IMG/VR virus record: IMGVR_UViG_3300020202_000064
Location: 30,000-93,999 of that record
Reading direction: 5' to 3' (one strand)
Length of the DNA stretch: 64,000 nt
Origin: a virus
Below are positions 26,748-36,418 of the stretch, one piece after another. Numbering within the stretch: position 1 is the stretch's first letter; every line of letters starts with the position of its first letter. The translations under genes and the position numbers were made by a program. Below the pieces are notes generated by a model. That model was not told the origin of the DNA, ran no database searches, and was given only the letters and a program-made list of their open reading frames with translations.

Positions 26748-27416
26748 TTATGCCGCTGCCATAGCGCCCATCAAATATTCTGCCCATTCATGACGAGGCG
26801 TCACGTTAGGGGGAAGAGTGTAGTGAACGGGACGAATTTTCATCTTTGCTTCGATTGGCTTGCCAAAGATATCCAATTTGGGCATGGCGTGTCCAGCACG
26901 GGAATTACAAGACTTGCAAGCAAGCGCAATGTTATCCTCGTGATTTTTACCACCAAAAGCCTTTGAATGAATATGTTCGCGACTAGCCTCACTCAGTTTG
27001 ATTTTCGTATAGCAGAAGCAGCACTTACCATCATAGTAATCATATACTTCTCTAAGTGGTGGCAATGCAACTTGGCCATCCTTGTTTTCCTTTCGTTCCT
27101 TCAGCAGTTTTTTCCGCTTGAAGAAGAAATCTTCGTTTGCAACAAAGATGGTTGGAATAACCCAAATATTATCCTTGTACGAAGCATTAAAGCCGCTCCG
27201 CATGAAGGGTTGGTCAGGTAAAACCGAAATGTTTCGAGAAATGTAACGGTCCCACTTATATGGAACACCATTGGCATCGATACCCGTCCCCTTACCCTTC
27301 AGTAGAGAGTAGAACGCCGCCCGAGCCGTAGCGATACCAAATGGCATGTACGCCGGGTCAAGGAGTAGCGTCGTTATTTGTTCTGGATTTACAACTTTCA
27401 TTTCAGACGTGAGCAT
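26748..27416 (-). CDS. HNH endonuclease, 222 aa
   Basis: N-terminal part (ITTLLLDPAYMPFGIATARAAFYSLLKGKGTGID) matches the beta-hairpin lead of long phage HNH proteins; HNH core is CCFCYTKIKLSEASREHIHSKAFGGKNHEDNIALACKSCNSRAG with zinc CxxC pairs. Minus strand, co-oriented with the replication operon. TTGACA lies about 20 nt upstream but a -10 is not obvious. Confidence 0.85.
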   Translation of the reverse strand: MLTSEMKVVNPEQITTLLLDPAYMPFGIATARAAFYSLLKGKGTGIDANGVPYKWDRYISRNISVLPDQPFMRSGFNASYKDNIWVIPTIFVANEDFFFKRKKLLKERKENKDGQVALPPLREVYDYYDGKCCFCYTKIKLSEASREHIHSKAFGGKNHEDNIALACKSCNSRAGHAMPKLDIFGKPIEAKMKIRPVHYTLPPNVTPRHEWAEYLMGAMAAA

Positions 27417-27459
27417 ATGGAAACAGCGTGGCCAATGTCAAGAACTTACAGAAAAAATA

Positions 27460-27699
27460 TCACTCTTTCGACATATCTTCCTCTTCATCAGGAAGTTGCA
27501 AATTTCCATTTTTCTCTAACTTTTCCAGCGAGTTATTATCACCGAGAATAATCGCGTTCATAGTTGGTATCATTGCGATAAAACTAAGTAGGTTGTACTC
27601 CTTCTCCCCTTTATCGTTTAAAGTTACCAGAATTACATGGCTTTCATCGTCGTCTGCGCCAAATTTGGCCAGACCTCGTTTCAGGTCTTTCAATTTCAT
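27460..27699 (-). CDS. hypothetical protein, 79 aa
   Basis: MKLKDLKRGLAKFGADDDESHVILVTLNDKGEKEYNLLSFIAMIPTMNAIILGDNNSLEK...: a small protein with a beta-rich centre and acidic C-tail. ATG overlaps the stop of the polymerase gene, so it is the last gene of that unit. No family recognised. Confidence 0.6.
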   Translation of the reverse strand: MKLKDLKRGLAKFGADDDESHVILVTLNDKGEKEYNLLSFIAMIPTMNAIILGDNNSLEKLEKNGNLQLPDEEEDMSKE

Positions 27700-30308
27700 T
27701 TTGGGTCTTTCTCAAGTTCTTTCAAATCTGCTAATTTCGTATAAATCTTTTCATCTTGAACAACGATTGTATGTGCAAACACCGTATTACCATCCTTCTT
27801 AGTTCCTTCAAATACAACAATGTTATCTTCATCTGGTAAAGAACCACCGTTTTTTTCCTTCATCGAATCGATGTTACCAACGGTACTACCACGACCAACC
27901 GTATTAAATATCATCAAAGTGATTTCACCACGTTCATCAGCGACGCGATACTTTACATATTTATTCTTATTCTTACTAATACCGGTACGTTTTTCCAGTA
28001 TCGTTCCAATACCACGAACTTTCACACCTTCAACCTCGGTGTTAATCTCATCTAATGGCATAAGGTTTTCGAAATGCTCACTAAAAATTGACATCAGTGT
28101 CCCCGAATAAGAGAAGCCAAGTAGCAACTTTTCGAAGTAATAATTGGCAAACTTTTCGTGCTTTCTATTCTGTTCCCAAATCTGTTTATACTTACTATAC
28201 TTGGACATGAATGTTGTCCATCGCTCTGGTTTAATCAGAGGTTTGCCCTTTTCGTTTTTCGCATCCTTAATAAAAGCCAAGGTGTCCAAAATATCATATT
28301 TGAAACGAGGGGCATACTCGTTAACAAGCTGGCGCTCCTTATCTGATAACATACCGGGAGACGAAGATAGGTATGTCTGTAATTCTAGTACGGTACGGAT
28401 TCGACTCGCGCCAACACTCTGTAGACATCCCGCTTGAGCAAGCGCGGCGCCCACCCCAACAGACAGTCCTGATTCGCGCAGAGCGTTAAACATGGAAATC
28501 TTATTAGGTTTGTCTTTTGACCTAAACATTTTTACCTTCTCAATGGTCTTGTCGGAGATACCCTTAATAAATCCCAATCCATAACGAATGTTTCCATTCT
28601 CCATTGTAAAATCAATGTCGGATAGTGCCAAGTCGGGCGGCAGGATTTTAATCCCAAAATGATGCATCTCACGCTCCACTTTCGCGACTTCTTCCTGCGG
28701 TGTGCGACCAGATTGAGATTTAGATTCGCATAAACAGGACCAATAAAATTGTAATGGGTACTTATACTTTAGATAAGTGGTGAGCGCCGAAGTCATGGAG
28801 GTAGCAAGACTATGTGAGGCATTAAATGAATACCTAGAACTGTCTTCTAGAATCTTCCACAACACATCGCCAACTCTGTCATCAAAGCCGTTTTTCTTCG
28901 CCGTTTCATAGATACGCTGTTTCCACGCGTTGATTTCATCTACCTTCTTCTTACCAACAATGCGGCGAATTTGTTCGGCCTCTTCACCTGTAAAACCAAG
29001 CTTCATCGCCATATTAAGGAATTGCTCCTGATATAGACATACGTTGCGGGTTGGACCTAGAATGTCAGCAAACGCAGGATGGGGGCATACTGCCTTTCTT
29101 TCGGCATAATCATCAACATAGGCCAATGCACCCGGACGCGCTGTCGCGGAAACGTCAGAAAGTTCGTCCAGATTCTTCGGTCTGAATTTATTCAATACCC
29201 GATATGCGGTGTCAGCCGAAATTTGATATAATCCATAGGGAAGTAGCCGCCCATTCTGATAGGGACCATAAATAATGGGGTCGTTCTTCAACTTAGGGCG
29301 AATGTCTGACAGTTTCTCGGGGATTACATCTTCAATTCGCTTAAGAATTGCATTAGTAGAAAGACCTAGAAGGTCGAGTTTAATGGCAAATTCGGCGGCA
29401 TCTTCTTTTGCCAAACCACATGTCACTTCACCTTCTTTGTTAAGTTGGAGTGGTACGTAACCATACAACGGTCGTGCACAAATAAGATATCCACTGGCGT
29501 GTTTACCTTCCTGAGATATCAGGTCACGTAACGACAAACAAATATTGTAGGTTTCGGGATGTGATTCGGCCCAAGCTTTAAATTCTTCGCTCTTTTCGGG
29601 CATCTTCTCGATATCTTCAACGATACCCTGATTCTTTTCGACCATGTTCGAAATACGCTTGGCTTCATCCGGGTCAACTTCGTCATAACATTTGTATACA
29701 TCGGTAACAAGCGCTTTACCAGTGAATGTACCTAATGTCATAATCGCAGAAAGACAGCCGGGATAGGTTTCGTGCAGCCACCGCTTAACCTTATCACGTG
29801 TCGGACCAAGGTTCAAATCTGCGTCTGCAATCAGGTCGCCCTTCAAATACATTACCCCACCAATCATTTCTTTCTTCGAACGTGCCCGGTTAACAAACCG
29901 CTCGAAAATCAAATGATGTTCAATTGGGTCTGCGCCAGTAATATCTAGTAGATAAAAGCACAAGCTACTGACCATAGAGCCACGTCCATAGTCAATGAAT
30001 GCGCCGAATTCCCGCGCTTTCTCAATAACCTGCCAAACAAGAAGACAGTAATCAATAAAGCCAAGTTCTTCAAGAATCTTTAACTCGTGATTTATGCGCT
30101 GTTCATATTTGGACAACAATTCTGGTTTGAATTCAGCTTTCTTTATATCATAAGAACTACGAACAAGTGCGCCGAAAAATTCAATTGTATTTGCGCCCTC
30201 CTTAAGACCAACCTTAGTATACGATTCGGGGGCAATATGAATTTTTGGCAATTGTACATAGCCAAATTTGTCAATTTCTATCTGTTCAAAATCTTGTGTG
30301 AAACTCAT
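27696..30308 (-). CDS. dnaE: DNA polymerase III alpha core (C-family), PHP-less
   Basis: Start MSFTQDFEQ (ATGA overlap with the exonuclease stop), 870 aa. The C-family active site is seen: YGRGSMVSSLCFYLLDITGADPIEHHLIFERF (residues about 107-138), KGDLIADADLN (about 156-166) with two catalytic Asp, and IKLDLLGL with the third Asp. Finger/helix-hairpin regions and a C-terminal OB-type segment (VEGVKVRGIGTILEKRTG ... RVADERGEITLMIF) follow. E. coli DnaE is 1160 aa; here the N-terminal PHP domain is missing and encoded separately two genes upstream. Replicative polymerase of the phage. Confidence 0.93.
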   Translation of the reverse strand: MSFTQDFEQIEIDKFGYVQLPKIHIAPESYTKVGLKEGANTIEFFGALVRSSYDIKKAEFKPELLSKYEQRINHELKILEELGFIDYCLLVWQVIEKAREFGAFIDYGRGSMVSSLCFYLLDITGADPIEHHLIFERFVNRARSKKEMIGGVMYLKGDLIADADLNLGPTRDKVKRWLHETYPGCLSAIMTLGTFTGKALVTDVYKCYDEVDPDEAKRISNMVEKNQGIVEDIEKMPEKSEEFKAWAESHPETYNICLSLRDLISQEGKHASGYLICARPLYGYVPLQLNKEGEVTCGLAKEDAAEFAIKLDLLGLSTNAILKRIEDVIPEKLSDIRPKLKNDPIIYGPYQNGRLLPYGLYQISADTAYRVLNKFRPKNLDELSDVSATARPGALAYVDDYAERKAVCPHPAFADILGPTRNVCLYQEQFLNMAMKLGFTGEEAEQIRRIVGKKKVDEINAWKQRIYETAKKNGFDDRVGDVLWKILEDSSRYSFNASHSLATSMTSALTTYLKYKYPLQFYWSCLCESKSQSGRTPQEEVAKVEREMHHFGIKILPPDLALSDIDFTMENGNIRYGLGFIKGISDKTIEKVKMFRSKDKPNKISMFNALRESGLSVGVGAALAQAGCLQSVGASRIRTVLELQTYLSSSPGMLSDKERQLVNEYAPRFKYDILDTLAFIKDAKNEKGKPLIKPERWTTFMSKYSKYKQIWEQNRKHEKFANYYFEKLLLGFSYSGTLMSIFSEHFENLMPLDEINTEVEGVKVRGIGTILEKRTGISKNKNKYVKYRVADERGEITLMIFNTVGRGSTVGNIDSMKEKNGGSLPDEDNIVVFEGTKKDGNTVFAHTIVVQDEKIYTKLADLKELEKDPK

Positions 30309-30943
30309 ATTTCGAATGCCCAAATCATTTTCTTAAACACCTCTACGTTTAGAAGTACATCGTAAAGCGCTTCGTGCAAGCGTTCTTCTTCATAAGGCAC
30401 CTTAAATTCTTTTGTCATTAAACCCAATCTCCACTTTACCCCCTCACGCATCGAAAGCATACGATACTGCCAAGCGAGGAAATTAGTCCGGTCCGGTTTT
30501 AGTTGTTTTTGATATGCCTTAGCAAGTGCACCAGTATCAATGTATCTAAGGGTTCGACTATAATCATCAGGTGGCAACCCAAGATAACGCCGCCAAACTT
30601 GATGAATCATAGAGTCGTAACCAAGAATATTATGACCAACAATAAGATATTGAGGGTCATTTGTATAACTCTCAAACTTCTCTAGGATGGGTTTTGGGTC
30701 AACCGCTTTTTCTTTATATAAGAAAGGGTTGAAGCGCGTCTTTTCCGCCGCCCCCTTACTTACATTCAAGTCGGCCCAATATAAATAATGGTCGTGCTGT
30801 TCCAAAATTTCGGATTGGGTGAATACCACGAAAGAAATCTGATAGGGTCGAGCATAAAACTTGTTTAGGGATTCAGTCTCCTTGTCGAAACAGATATACT
30901 TCTGTTCTTTGTTAAATCTGAGTAAATTATCACCTAGAGTCAT
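30305..30943 (-). CDS. DEDDh 3'-5' exonuclease, probable proofreading subunit
   Basis: Start MTLGDNLLR at 30943 (ATGA overlap with the PHP gene). Exo I CFDKETESLN (Asp20, Glu22), Exo II VGHNILGYDSMIH, Exo III LHEALYDVLLNVEVF (His and Asp). This is the DnaQ/ExoI-type DEDDh nuclease. Located between PHP and polymerase core, each pair overlapping by 4 nt, so it very likely proofreads in trans. Confidence 0.88.
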   Translation of the reverse strand: MTLGDNLLRFNKEQKYICFDKETESLNKFYARPYQISFVVFTQSEILEQHDHYLYWADLNVSKGAAEKTRFNPFLYKEKAVDPKPILEKFESYTNDPQYLIVGHNILGYDSMIHQVWRRYLGLPPDDYSRTLRYIDTGALAKAYQKQLKPDRTNFLAWQYRMLSMREGVKWRLGLMTKEFKVPYEEERLHEALYDVLLNVEVFKKMIWAFEI

Positions 30944-31716
30944 GTGGAAAGATTCCTCCAAACCTCGAAGCAGAAGGCATCCGAGCAAAAATATTCAATA
31001 TCTGGGTCAGCGAAACTACCACCATTTTGGATAGCTCGATAAACTGTGTATGCTCTAAAATCTTTTCTATTTTTGTAGTAAATAGTCTTTGTTTTCTGAA
31101 CTTTGTTGTTTGATGCGGCCACGTATTTACTGATAGCATCAGATATTAATAGTTCATGCGGATGTTCGGTGCCGACTTCTTGGAACAATGAAATGTTTTT
31201 ATTACAAAATGACAAATCTGGCAAAATATTCGTATTAAAGCCGAGAAGGTTTCGAGCAATAAATCCATCAAAGAATGGCACAGACATATACAAGTCAGGC
31301 GTCCATAATGCCGCCAGTTGATTATAATCAAAGCGCTGACGGTAATATTTATGAGTTGGGTCTGTATGATACGAAGAATACACTTTAAGTAAATCAGAGT
31401 ATCCCTTACTGTTTCGCGCAAATACTATAATCTTATGTTCGTTATATCGACTCTCTGGTGTTTGAGCCTTAGCATCATCACACATTATAATTTCGACACC
31501 AAATATCAATTTGATATTCCGTGATTTACAACCCTTCCAAGCTTCAAGAAAGGTGGCGAAACTTTTAGATACAAACACTATCTCCTTTAACTTAGCCTCT
31601 TCCGCCATACTAAAGATGGATTGTGGTCCATTCGCATAGCAATCCTTTGGGTTCCAAAAGGTTAATATGCTCTTTTCTGAAGAATGGTCGTAGAATATTG
31701 GGATAATGTCACTCAT
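30940..31716 (-). CDS. stand-alone PHP-like domain of Pol III alpha
   Basis: The layout follows the N-terminal PHP domain of DnaE: GPQSIFSMAEEAKLKEIVFVSKSFATFLEAWKGCKSRNIKLIFGVEIIM corresponds to the segment normally written as ...ALTDHGN...GIKPIIGCEVYV, followed by IIVFARNSKGYSDLLKVYS. The usual HxH and DHG metal ligands are mostly replaced, so catalytic activity is doubtful and a structural role is more likely. 258 aa, coupled to the exonuclease gene. Confidence 0.75.
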   Translation of the reverse strand: MSDIIPIFYDHSSEKSILTFWNPKDCYANGPQSIFSMAEEAKLKEIVFVSKSFATFLEAWKGCKSRNIKLIFGVEIIMCDDAKAQTPESRYNEHKIIVFARNSKGYSDLLKVYSSYHTDPTHKYYRQRFDYNQLAALWTPDLYMSVPFFDGFIARNLLGFNTNILPDLSFCNKNISLFQEVGTEHPHELLISDAISKYVAASNNKVQKTKTIYYKNRKDFRAYTVYRAIQNGGSFADPDIEYFCSDAFCFEVWRNLST

Positions 31717-32618
31717 TCGAAAATATAACCCTCGCGTCGTCCCATTAGATTTTCATTAAGCGTCTGCTTGCGCGCGGCAACCCATTTGTTATCGTCAATG
31801 AATTCGACAGGTTTTACATAAAAATCACCAATCACATCGGGAAATTTGTATATGGAGCCGAAAGATATATCGCCATTTGGTTGTATAATTGCGTATGTGC
31901 TCTGTCCCCCATCTATACAATAGGAACCGCCAATACTTCTAACAGTATTATGTTTTGGTGTGTGTCCAACAATTTGTTTAACGGGAAGATTGTCTTCAAA
32001 ATCGTGATTCCAATCAGCCCAAATCGGGCCACCGAGTGCCACACTTCCGCCGCGAGAGAATCCGACCGCAAAAAGTGGGTGCTTGCCAAAATGGACCAGT
32101 TGTAGCGCTTCCTCCGATTCGGTATTCAATTTTTCGTAGTTTTCCTCTACCGAAGCAAACGGACGCCAGTTATTTTCACGAAAACCAGCATGTGACGCAA
32201 GCCACCCATTTACAACTGTAAACAGACGCATCTTTCGCCAATCTTTAATAGTTAGAACGTCATTAATTTTATGCGCCTTATTATTAGTATAACCAGAGCA
32301 ATAATTATAAAGTTTCTTTATTGAATAACCCCTCCGAAGGTGATAGGCGGCTTCTAAATAAGCAATATCATGATTCCCCAGAAGTAGAGTTGCGTTACCA
32401 TACGCTCCATCAAGCATTTGTTTGACGAACGTTGCAGTTTCAGCGACCCCTGAAACAATCGGAGGTTCGTTGAAACTATCAAACCAATCCCCCAAAAACA
32501 CAATATGGTCAAAATTACCACGCTCCTGTTCGAGCACAGCCTTTACCCAATCGATACGTTGGTGCGCATCACTCAGCACGAGTGCGCGAACGCCATCAAT
32601 TTTCCATTTTGGATTCAT
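31713..32618 (-). CDS. metallophosphoesterase (calcineurin-like)
   Basis: Complete metal motif series: LVLSDAHQR, FLGDWFDS, LLLGNHDIAYLE, and IVGHTPKHN. 301 aa. Could act on phosphoproteins, nucleotides or DNA ends; the place in a replication operon leaves this open. A TTGACT..GATATT promoter-like pair lies just upstream (32628-32651). Confidence 0.85.
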   Translation of the reverse strand: MNPKWKIDGVRALVLSDAHQRIDWVKAVLEQERGNFDHIVFLGDWFDSFNEPPIVSGVAETATFVKQMLDGAYGNATLLLGNHDIAYLEAAYHLRRGYSIKKLYNYCSGYTNNKAHKINDVLTIKDWRKMRLFTVVNGWLASHAGFRENNWRPFASVEENYEKLNTESEEALQLVHFGKHPLFAVGFSRGGSVALGGPIWADWNHDFEDNLPVKQIVGHTPKHNTVRSIGGSYCIDGGQSTYAIIQPNGDISFGSIYKFPDVIGDFYVKPVEFIDDNKWVAARKQTLNENLMGRREGYIFE

Positions 32619-32627
32619 CCAAATAAT

Positions 32628-32651
32628 ATCTAGGACTTTGAAAGGATAGTC
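32628..32651 (-). promoter_or_regulatory. possible sigma70-like promoter
   Basis: TTGACT and GATATT on the minus strand about 17 bp apart, in the 31-nt gap between the nuclease and phosphoesterase genes. -35 overlaps the end of the upstream gene. Confidence 0.35.
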
Positions 32652-33645
32652 AAGAGTAGTTTCTTAGTTTTCCATCTGGGCTATAAAAATAAGGACACCC
32701 CGAATAAAAATGTTCCGTAATTATTTCGCCTCCAACGGGTTGAATGGGAGTCTTGGATGTTCGGGTAATTTTGCCATTTTGTAAGGCGGCAAAGTATGTA
32801 AACGGCGCACGATATCCGCAAACGTTAAAACAAAACCCCTTATCTTCGATAGCGCGAAGATTGAGTTTCGCCTTTTCCACAGTAAACGTTTCGAATTCAC
32901 CATGTAAATTTTCGACATATGAGACCAAGCCTTTAAGTTGGGAATCGGTATATGGTTCAACAACTTGTAAAAACTTCTTGGGGTCTTTCTTATTTGCGGC
33001 GTGACGTAATAGAATAAATTCCACTTTTGCGGGGACACCAAACACTTCCTTAACGGCGAGTTGATAAATGGCCGCTTGAATGTTATTTTCCAATTCGTCT
33101 TCGGTAAATTTGTTCTTCTGTGTTTTATAATCTCGAATTATAGCATAACCATCATAGAAAGCAAGACGGTCAACAAATCCTTTAATTTTCGCCTTTCCTA
33201 TAAGCAATTCAAAACGCCATTCAGGAGGTAGAACCTTGGTTGCCCCAGTAAAATAGAAATCATAACCAAGTGCTACCATTAACAAGTCATCTAAATCGGC
33301 AGAATGCTTATCTTCCATTAATGGATTATCTCGTTTAAAATTCTCGACTAATCGAGCTATAGATGGGACGGATTTATGTGTGCCAGTACGAATAATCGTT
33401 TCGACATATTCTTTACGTCTTAGATTATCTTTCGCAAGACATTCCAAAACGATATGGCATAAGGAACCAACAAATGTTTTACTCCAAACCCGTTCTGGAA
33501 GTTTTAAGCATGCAGAGCAATAAAATTCCCAACTACAGCTTTGCAATCCCTTTATGCGGGAAGCGGACAGCCTTGGTTTCTCCGAAGGCATCGGAGGATA
33601 AGTTTTCTTAGGAAAAGTATCTTTAATTTGTGAGCCGAAAGCCAT
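32650..33645 (-). CDS. RecB/Cas4-like PD-(D/E)XK exonuclease
   Basis: LSASRIKGLQSCSWEFYCSACLKLPE at the N-terminus, VGSLCHIVLECL (motif His), then KIKGFVDRLAFYDGYAIIRDYKTQK (D ... D-x-K) and AAIYQLAVKEVFG, the QxxxY-type motif. Cys residues at both ends (C..C..C early, CFNVC late) could hold a 4Fe-4S cluster as in Cas4/AddB. Probably processes DNA ends for recombination or replication. Confidence 0.82.
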   Translation of the reverse strand: MAFGSQIKDTFPKKTYPPMPSEKPRLSASRIKGLQSCSWEFYCSACLKLPERVWSKTFVGSLCHIVLECLAKDNLRRKEYVETIIRTGTHKSVPSIARLVENFKRDNPLMEDKHSADLDDLLMVALGYDFYFTGATKVLPPEWRFELLIGKAKIKGFVDRLAFYDGYAIIRDYKTQKNKFTEDELENNIQAAIYQLAVKEVFGVPAKVEFILLRHAANKKDPKKFLQVVEPYTDSQLKGLVSYVENLHGEFETFTVEKAKLNLRAIEDKGFCFNVCGYRAPFTYFAALQNGKITRTSKTPIQPVGGEIITEHFYSGCPYFYSPDGKLRNYS

Positions 33646-33647
33646 GG

Positions 33648-34028
33648 TTATATTGGGAGGGTTTCCTTGGGTACATACGTAATAAGTTTGTACTTGCGTT
33701 GTTTTTTATCACATTCCTTGCAGACATTGTTGGCATTTTCACTTTCGCCATCGGCAATAACATATACGAAGTCGGAATTTTGAACGATTTGAGAATTGGA
33801 AATTAGCGCGCCGCCCACTTTATGTGGTACGGGAAAAACTGTAAATGGAACAGTGGCCTTTTTTGCAAAAGTCTGAACCGTCTCGCCGCCACTAACGACG
33901 TTATTAGTCACGATGTGGCTTACATAGTCTAGTTTATCCTTAAGTAATTCTTCAAGAAAACCCAAGTCGCAAAACGTGCGTGGGGCTACAATACCCAACT
34001 TATATACTTTATTTTTTTTGTCTAACAT
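33648..34028 (-). CDS. SLOG/YspA-like nucleotide-binding protein
   Basis: LGIVAPRTFCDLGFLEELL, VTNNVVSGGETVQTFAKKATVPFTVFPVPHKVGGALISNSQIVQNSDFVYVIADGES follow the DUF2493/SLOG pattern (SGGA.. , ..A..R..M...AD). A CxxC pair near the C-terminus is unusual. SLOG domains sense nucleotide derivatives such as ADP-ribose species. It overlaps the primase gene by 20 nt. Confidence 0.75.
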   Translation of the reverse strand: MLDKKNKVYKLGIVAPRTFCDLGFLEELLKDKLDYVSHIVTNNVVSGGETVQTFAKKATVPFTVFPVPHKVGGALISNSQIVQNSDFVYVIADGESENANNVCKECDKKQRKYKLITYVPKETLPI

Positions 34029-34899
34029 ATAAATCCTTCCCCCATTCCATAATCTCTTCGTTATTCATGATACCAAAATCTTTCTTGGGTGGAAGCTTAA
34101 TTTCAACAACTCCATCATCAAAAAAATTATCAAGTTTACCCTTTATTTTCCGTGCCGCGTCTTGACCGGCAGTATGCTTTACATCGTTATTTGTCGCAAC
34201 GTAAATCTTATCGGGATTCAGGCCGACAAGTCGAGCAATTAATATTTGTGATATCGATGCCCCAAAAATAACCAGAACACACTTAAAGCCCGCCTCCCAA
34301 AGCGCCAACATATCACCCACGGATTCCACCAAAATTACGTGGCCGCTTTTTCGAATGTCTTCTTTATTAAAATACAGTGGATAAACCCAAGTAGAACTTT
34401 TTCCAATTTTCTTCCACGGTATAGAATGTTTACCCGGCTGCGCCCAACGTCCAGTCATCCCGTGAATACGTCCTTTTTCATCAAATATTGGAAAACAGAA
34501 ACGTCCATTCATGCTGTTATTAATGGACAGTCCACCACGAAAAAATTCTAACGTTCGACTGCTGACCCCTCGTCCGTTCCAATAATCATAAACCGGCATC
34601 AGGCGATTTAGGTCTTCCTCTTTAAAGAACACTTCAATCTCTAACTCTGGTTTTGTATAAGAATATTCCTTGGGTGCTTCGTTAGATTGGTCACCCTCTT
34701 GTTTACCAGCTAGCCGAAAAATGAGTTCAGTATGCTCTTTGTTATCTTGGTTGGCCGCACATCCATACGCCCCATCCCTAAAAATAAACAGGTGCGTCTT
34801 CTCGGGGTCACCCCCCGATGCCATACAAGCGGGGCAACCGGCGCGAAAGCCGTTGCTCATCTTGCGAAGATTAATAAGCTTGGAATGGTCTAAGGCCAT
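34009..34899 (-). CDS. DnaG-like primase with zinc finger and TOPRIM
   Basis: N-terminal zinc finger FRAGCPACMASGG ... YGCAANQDNKEH, then a DnaG-type core (NSMNGRFCFPIFDEKGRIHGMTGRW) and TOPRIM VILVESVGDMLALWEAGF with E and downstream NND. 296 aa, shorter than host DnaG, lacking a helicase-binding C-domain. The helicase gene is immediately upstream. Confidence 0.88.
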   Translation of the reverse strand: MALDHSKLINLRKMSNGFRAGCPACMASGGDPEKTHLFIFRDGAYGCAANQDNKEHTELIFRLAGKQEGDQSNEAPKEYSYTKPELEIEVFFKEEDLNRLMPVYDYWNGRGVSSRTLEFFRGGLSINNSMNGRFCFPIFDEKGRIHGMTGRWAQPGKHSIPWKKIGKSSTWVYPLYFNKEDIRKSGHVILVESVGDMLALWEAGFKCVLVIFGASISQILIARLVGLNPDKIYVATNNDVKHTAGQDAARKIKGKLDNFFDDGVVEIKLPPKKDFGIMNNEEIMEWGKDLYVRQKK

Positions 34900-34901
34900 T
34901 T

Positions 34902-36413
34902 TTAAATCGGAACAGTGTTACTATTATCGGTATGGTGGTGTAGGTCTGCTTTTCCTATCGAATTATTTTTAACCCATGTGCGGAAATCGGTCAACTCTTT
35001 TACATTGAATGATTCGATATTAAACAATAGGAAGTTGTCTGAATACTTATCCTTTCCATCTGAACCTTTATATTTAACAAACGAACTAAAACCCTGAGAC
35101 TGCGGCCCCTGATTACGAGTATAAAGAGGGAGAAGCATATGTGTGGCAAGTTCCTTAAATTGAGCATACTGTGCGTTGGTAAGTCGCTGTAACAGATAAA
35201 TGTTGGATGCAAATTGGCTGATTTGGTCAGAGAGACCAACTGCACGTCCATCTGAAATGATTTCGGATTCGTCTCTACCTTCGTTCAATCGATTAGCCTG
35301 TCCAGCGGTGAGGCAGTGATATCTTAATTCTACGGCTAGTTGTTTATGTGCATCAACTTTTTGCCCAACAAGTTGATAATCTTTAATGCCACCACCAAGG
35401 TCGTCTTGGCTACCCAATTTCACATAGTCAAGACATACAATCGTGTCGGTATCATCATTGACACCAACGTTCTTACCGTGCCAGCGACGAATAACACTGA
35501 GAATCTCTGGCAACTTCATATTGCCAACGTAGATATGGTCAATTGTATTATACCACGGTTTGATTAGCGCCCACACCGCACGAACCTTCTGTACCATCTC
35601 TTCGTTCTTACGCCAGAAACCAGTACGTAACCAATACTCCCCAACTCCACTTAACGAAGATACCATGCGGCGAACCTCACGCTCATAATCTAATTCGGTA
35701 TCGAGTACAAGAGTCTTGAAGCGACGATTATTCTTCTTAGATTGTTCAACACATTTGATAAGCGTACTAAGAAGCCAAGTTGACTTACCCGCCTTTGCAC
35801 GTGCGATAATAAAACTCATATCGCCAACGCTAAAGTCGCCAAACAATTCTCGGAACATCGGATATGGCGCTTCAACACCGTCAATACGAGGGTTATTACC
35901 AATAGTTTCAATGTGTTCCTCGGCACCCGAAAACAAATCCCGTGGTTCATTTTTACGAACTGAATCGAGAATATTTACTTCCCGATTAAATATCGAGTTA
36001 ACTTCGTTAAGTAGTTCAAGCCCGTTTTTGGTCTCTGTGTGATTTGTCTTGGCGACAATCTGCTGTCCCAAATTATTAAGCTTACGCTGGACGGTCTTAT
36101 TTGTAAGTTCGAGAACAATTGAATGTACCGATTCCTCAGATATACTAAGCTGGTCTAATCCCTCAATATAAATATCAGGTTCTACTTCTTCGCCAATACG
36201 CTGATTGCACGCTTTTAGATAATCGATTACAAGTAGCTTATTACAATCGCCCTTCTCCTTCTTTACAATCTTTATCGCCTGATAAATCGTTTGATGCGTC
36301 TTGCTAAAATCATCTTTGCTGATAATATTCGCATACTCGTCGATAAGAGAGGGGTTTTTTAATGCGGCGCTTAGAAAGTATTTTTCGTATTTAAGATGAT
36401 AAAGATTAGACAT
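34902..36413 (-). CDS. dnaB: replicative DnaB-like helicase
   Basis: N-terminal DnaB domain (EKYFLSAALKNPSLIDEY, DDFSKTHQTIYQAI) and RecA-fold helicase domain with Walker A ARAKAGKST (204-212), DTIVCLDYVKLGS as Walker B, and HCLTAGQANR as motif H3. 503 aa is normal length. Pairs with the TOPRIM primase. Confidence 0.92.
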   Translation of the reverse strand: MSNLYHLKYEKYFLSAALKNPSLIDEYANIISKDDFSKTHQTIYQAIKIVKKEKGDCNKLLVIDYLKACNQRIGEEVEPDIYIEGLDQLSISEESVHSIVLELTNKTVQRKLNNLGQQIVAKTNHTETKNGLELLNEVNSIFNREVNILDSVRKNEPRDLFSGAEEHIETIGNNPRIDGVEAPYPMFRELFGDFSVGDMSFIIARAKAGKSTWLLSTLIKCVEQSKKNNRRFKTLVLDTELDYEREVRRMVSSLSGVGEYWLRTGFWRKNEEMVQKVRAVWALIKPWYNTIDHIYVGNMKLPEILSVIRRWHGKNVGVNDDTDTIVCLDYVKLGSQDDLGGGIKDYQLVGQKVDAHKQLAVELRYHCLTAGQANRLNEGRDESEIISDGRAVGLSDQISQFASNIYLLQRLTNAQYAQFKELATHMLLPLYTRNQGPQSQGFSSFVKYKGSDGKDKYSDNFLLFNIESFNVKELTDFRTWVKNNSIGKADLHHHTDNSNTVPI

Positions 36414-36418
36414 GCAAA

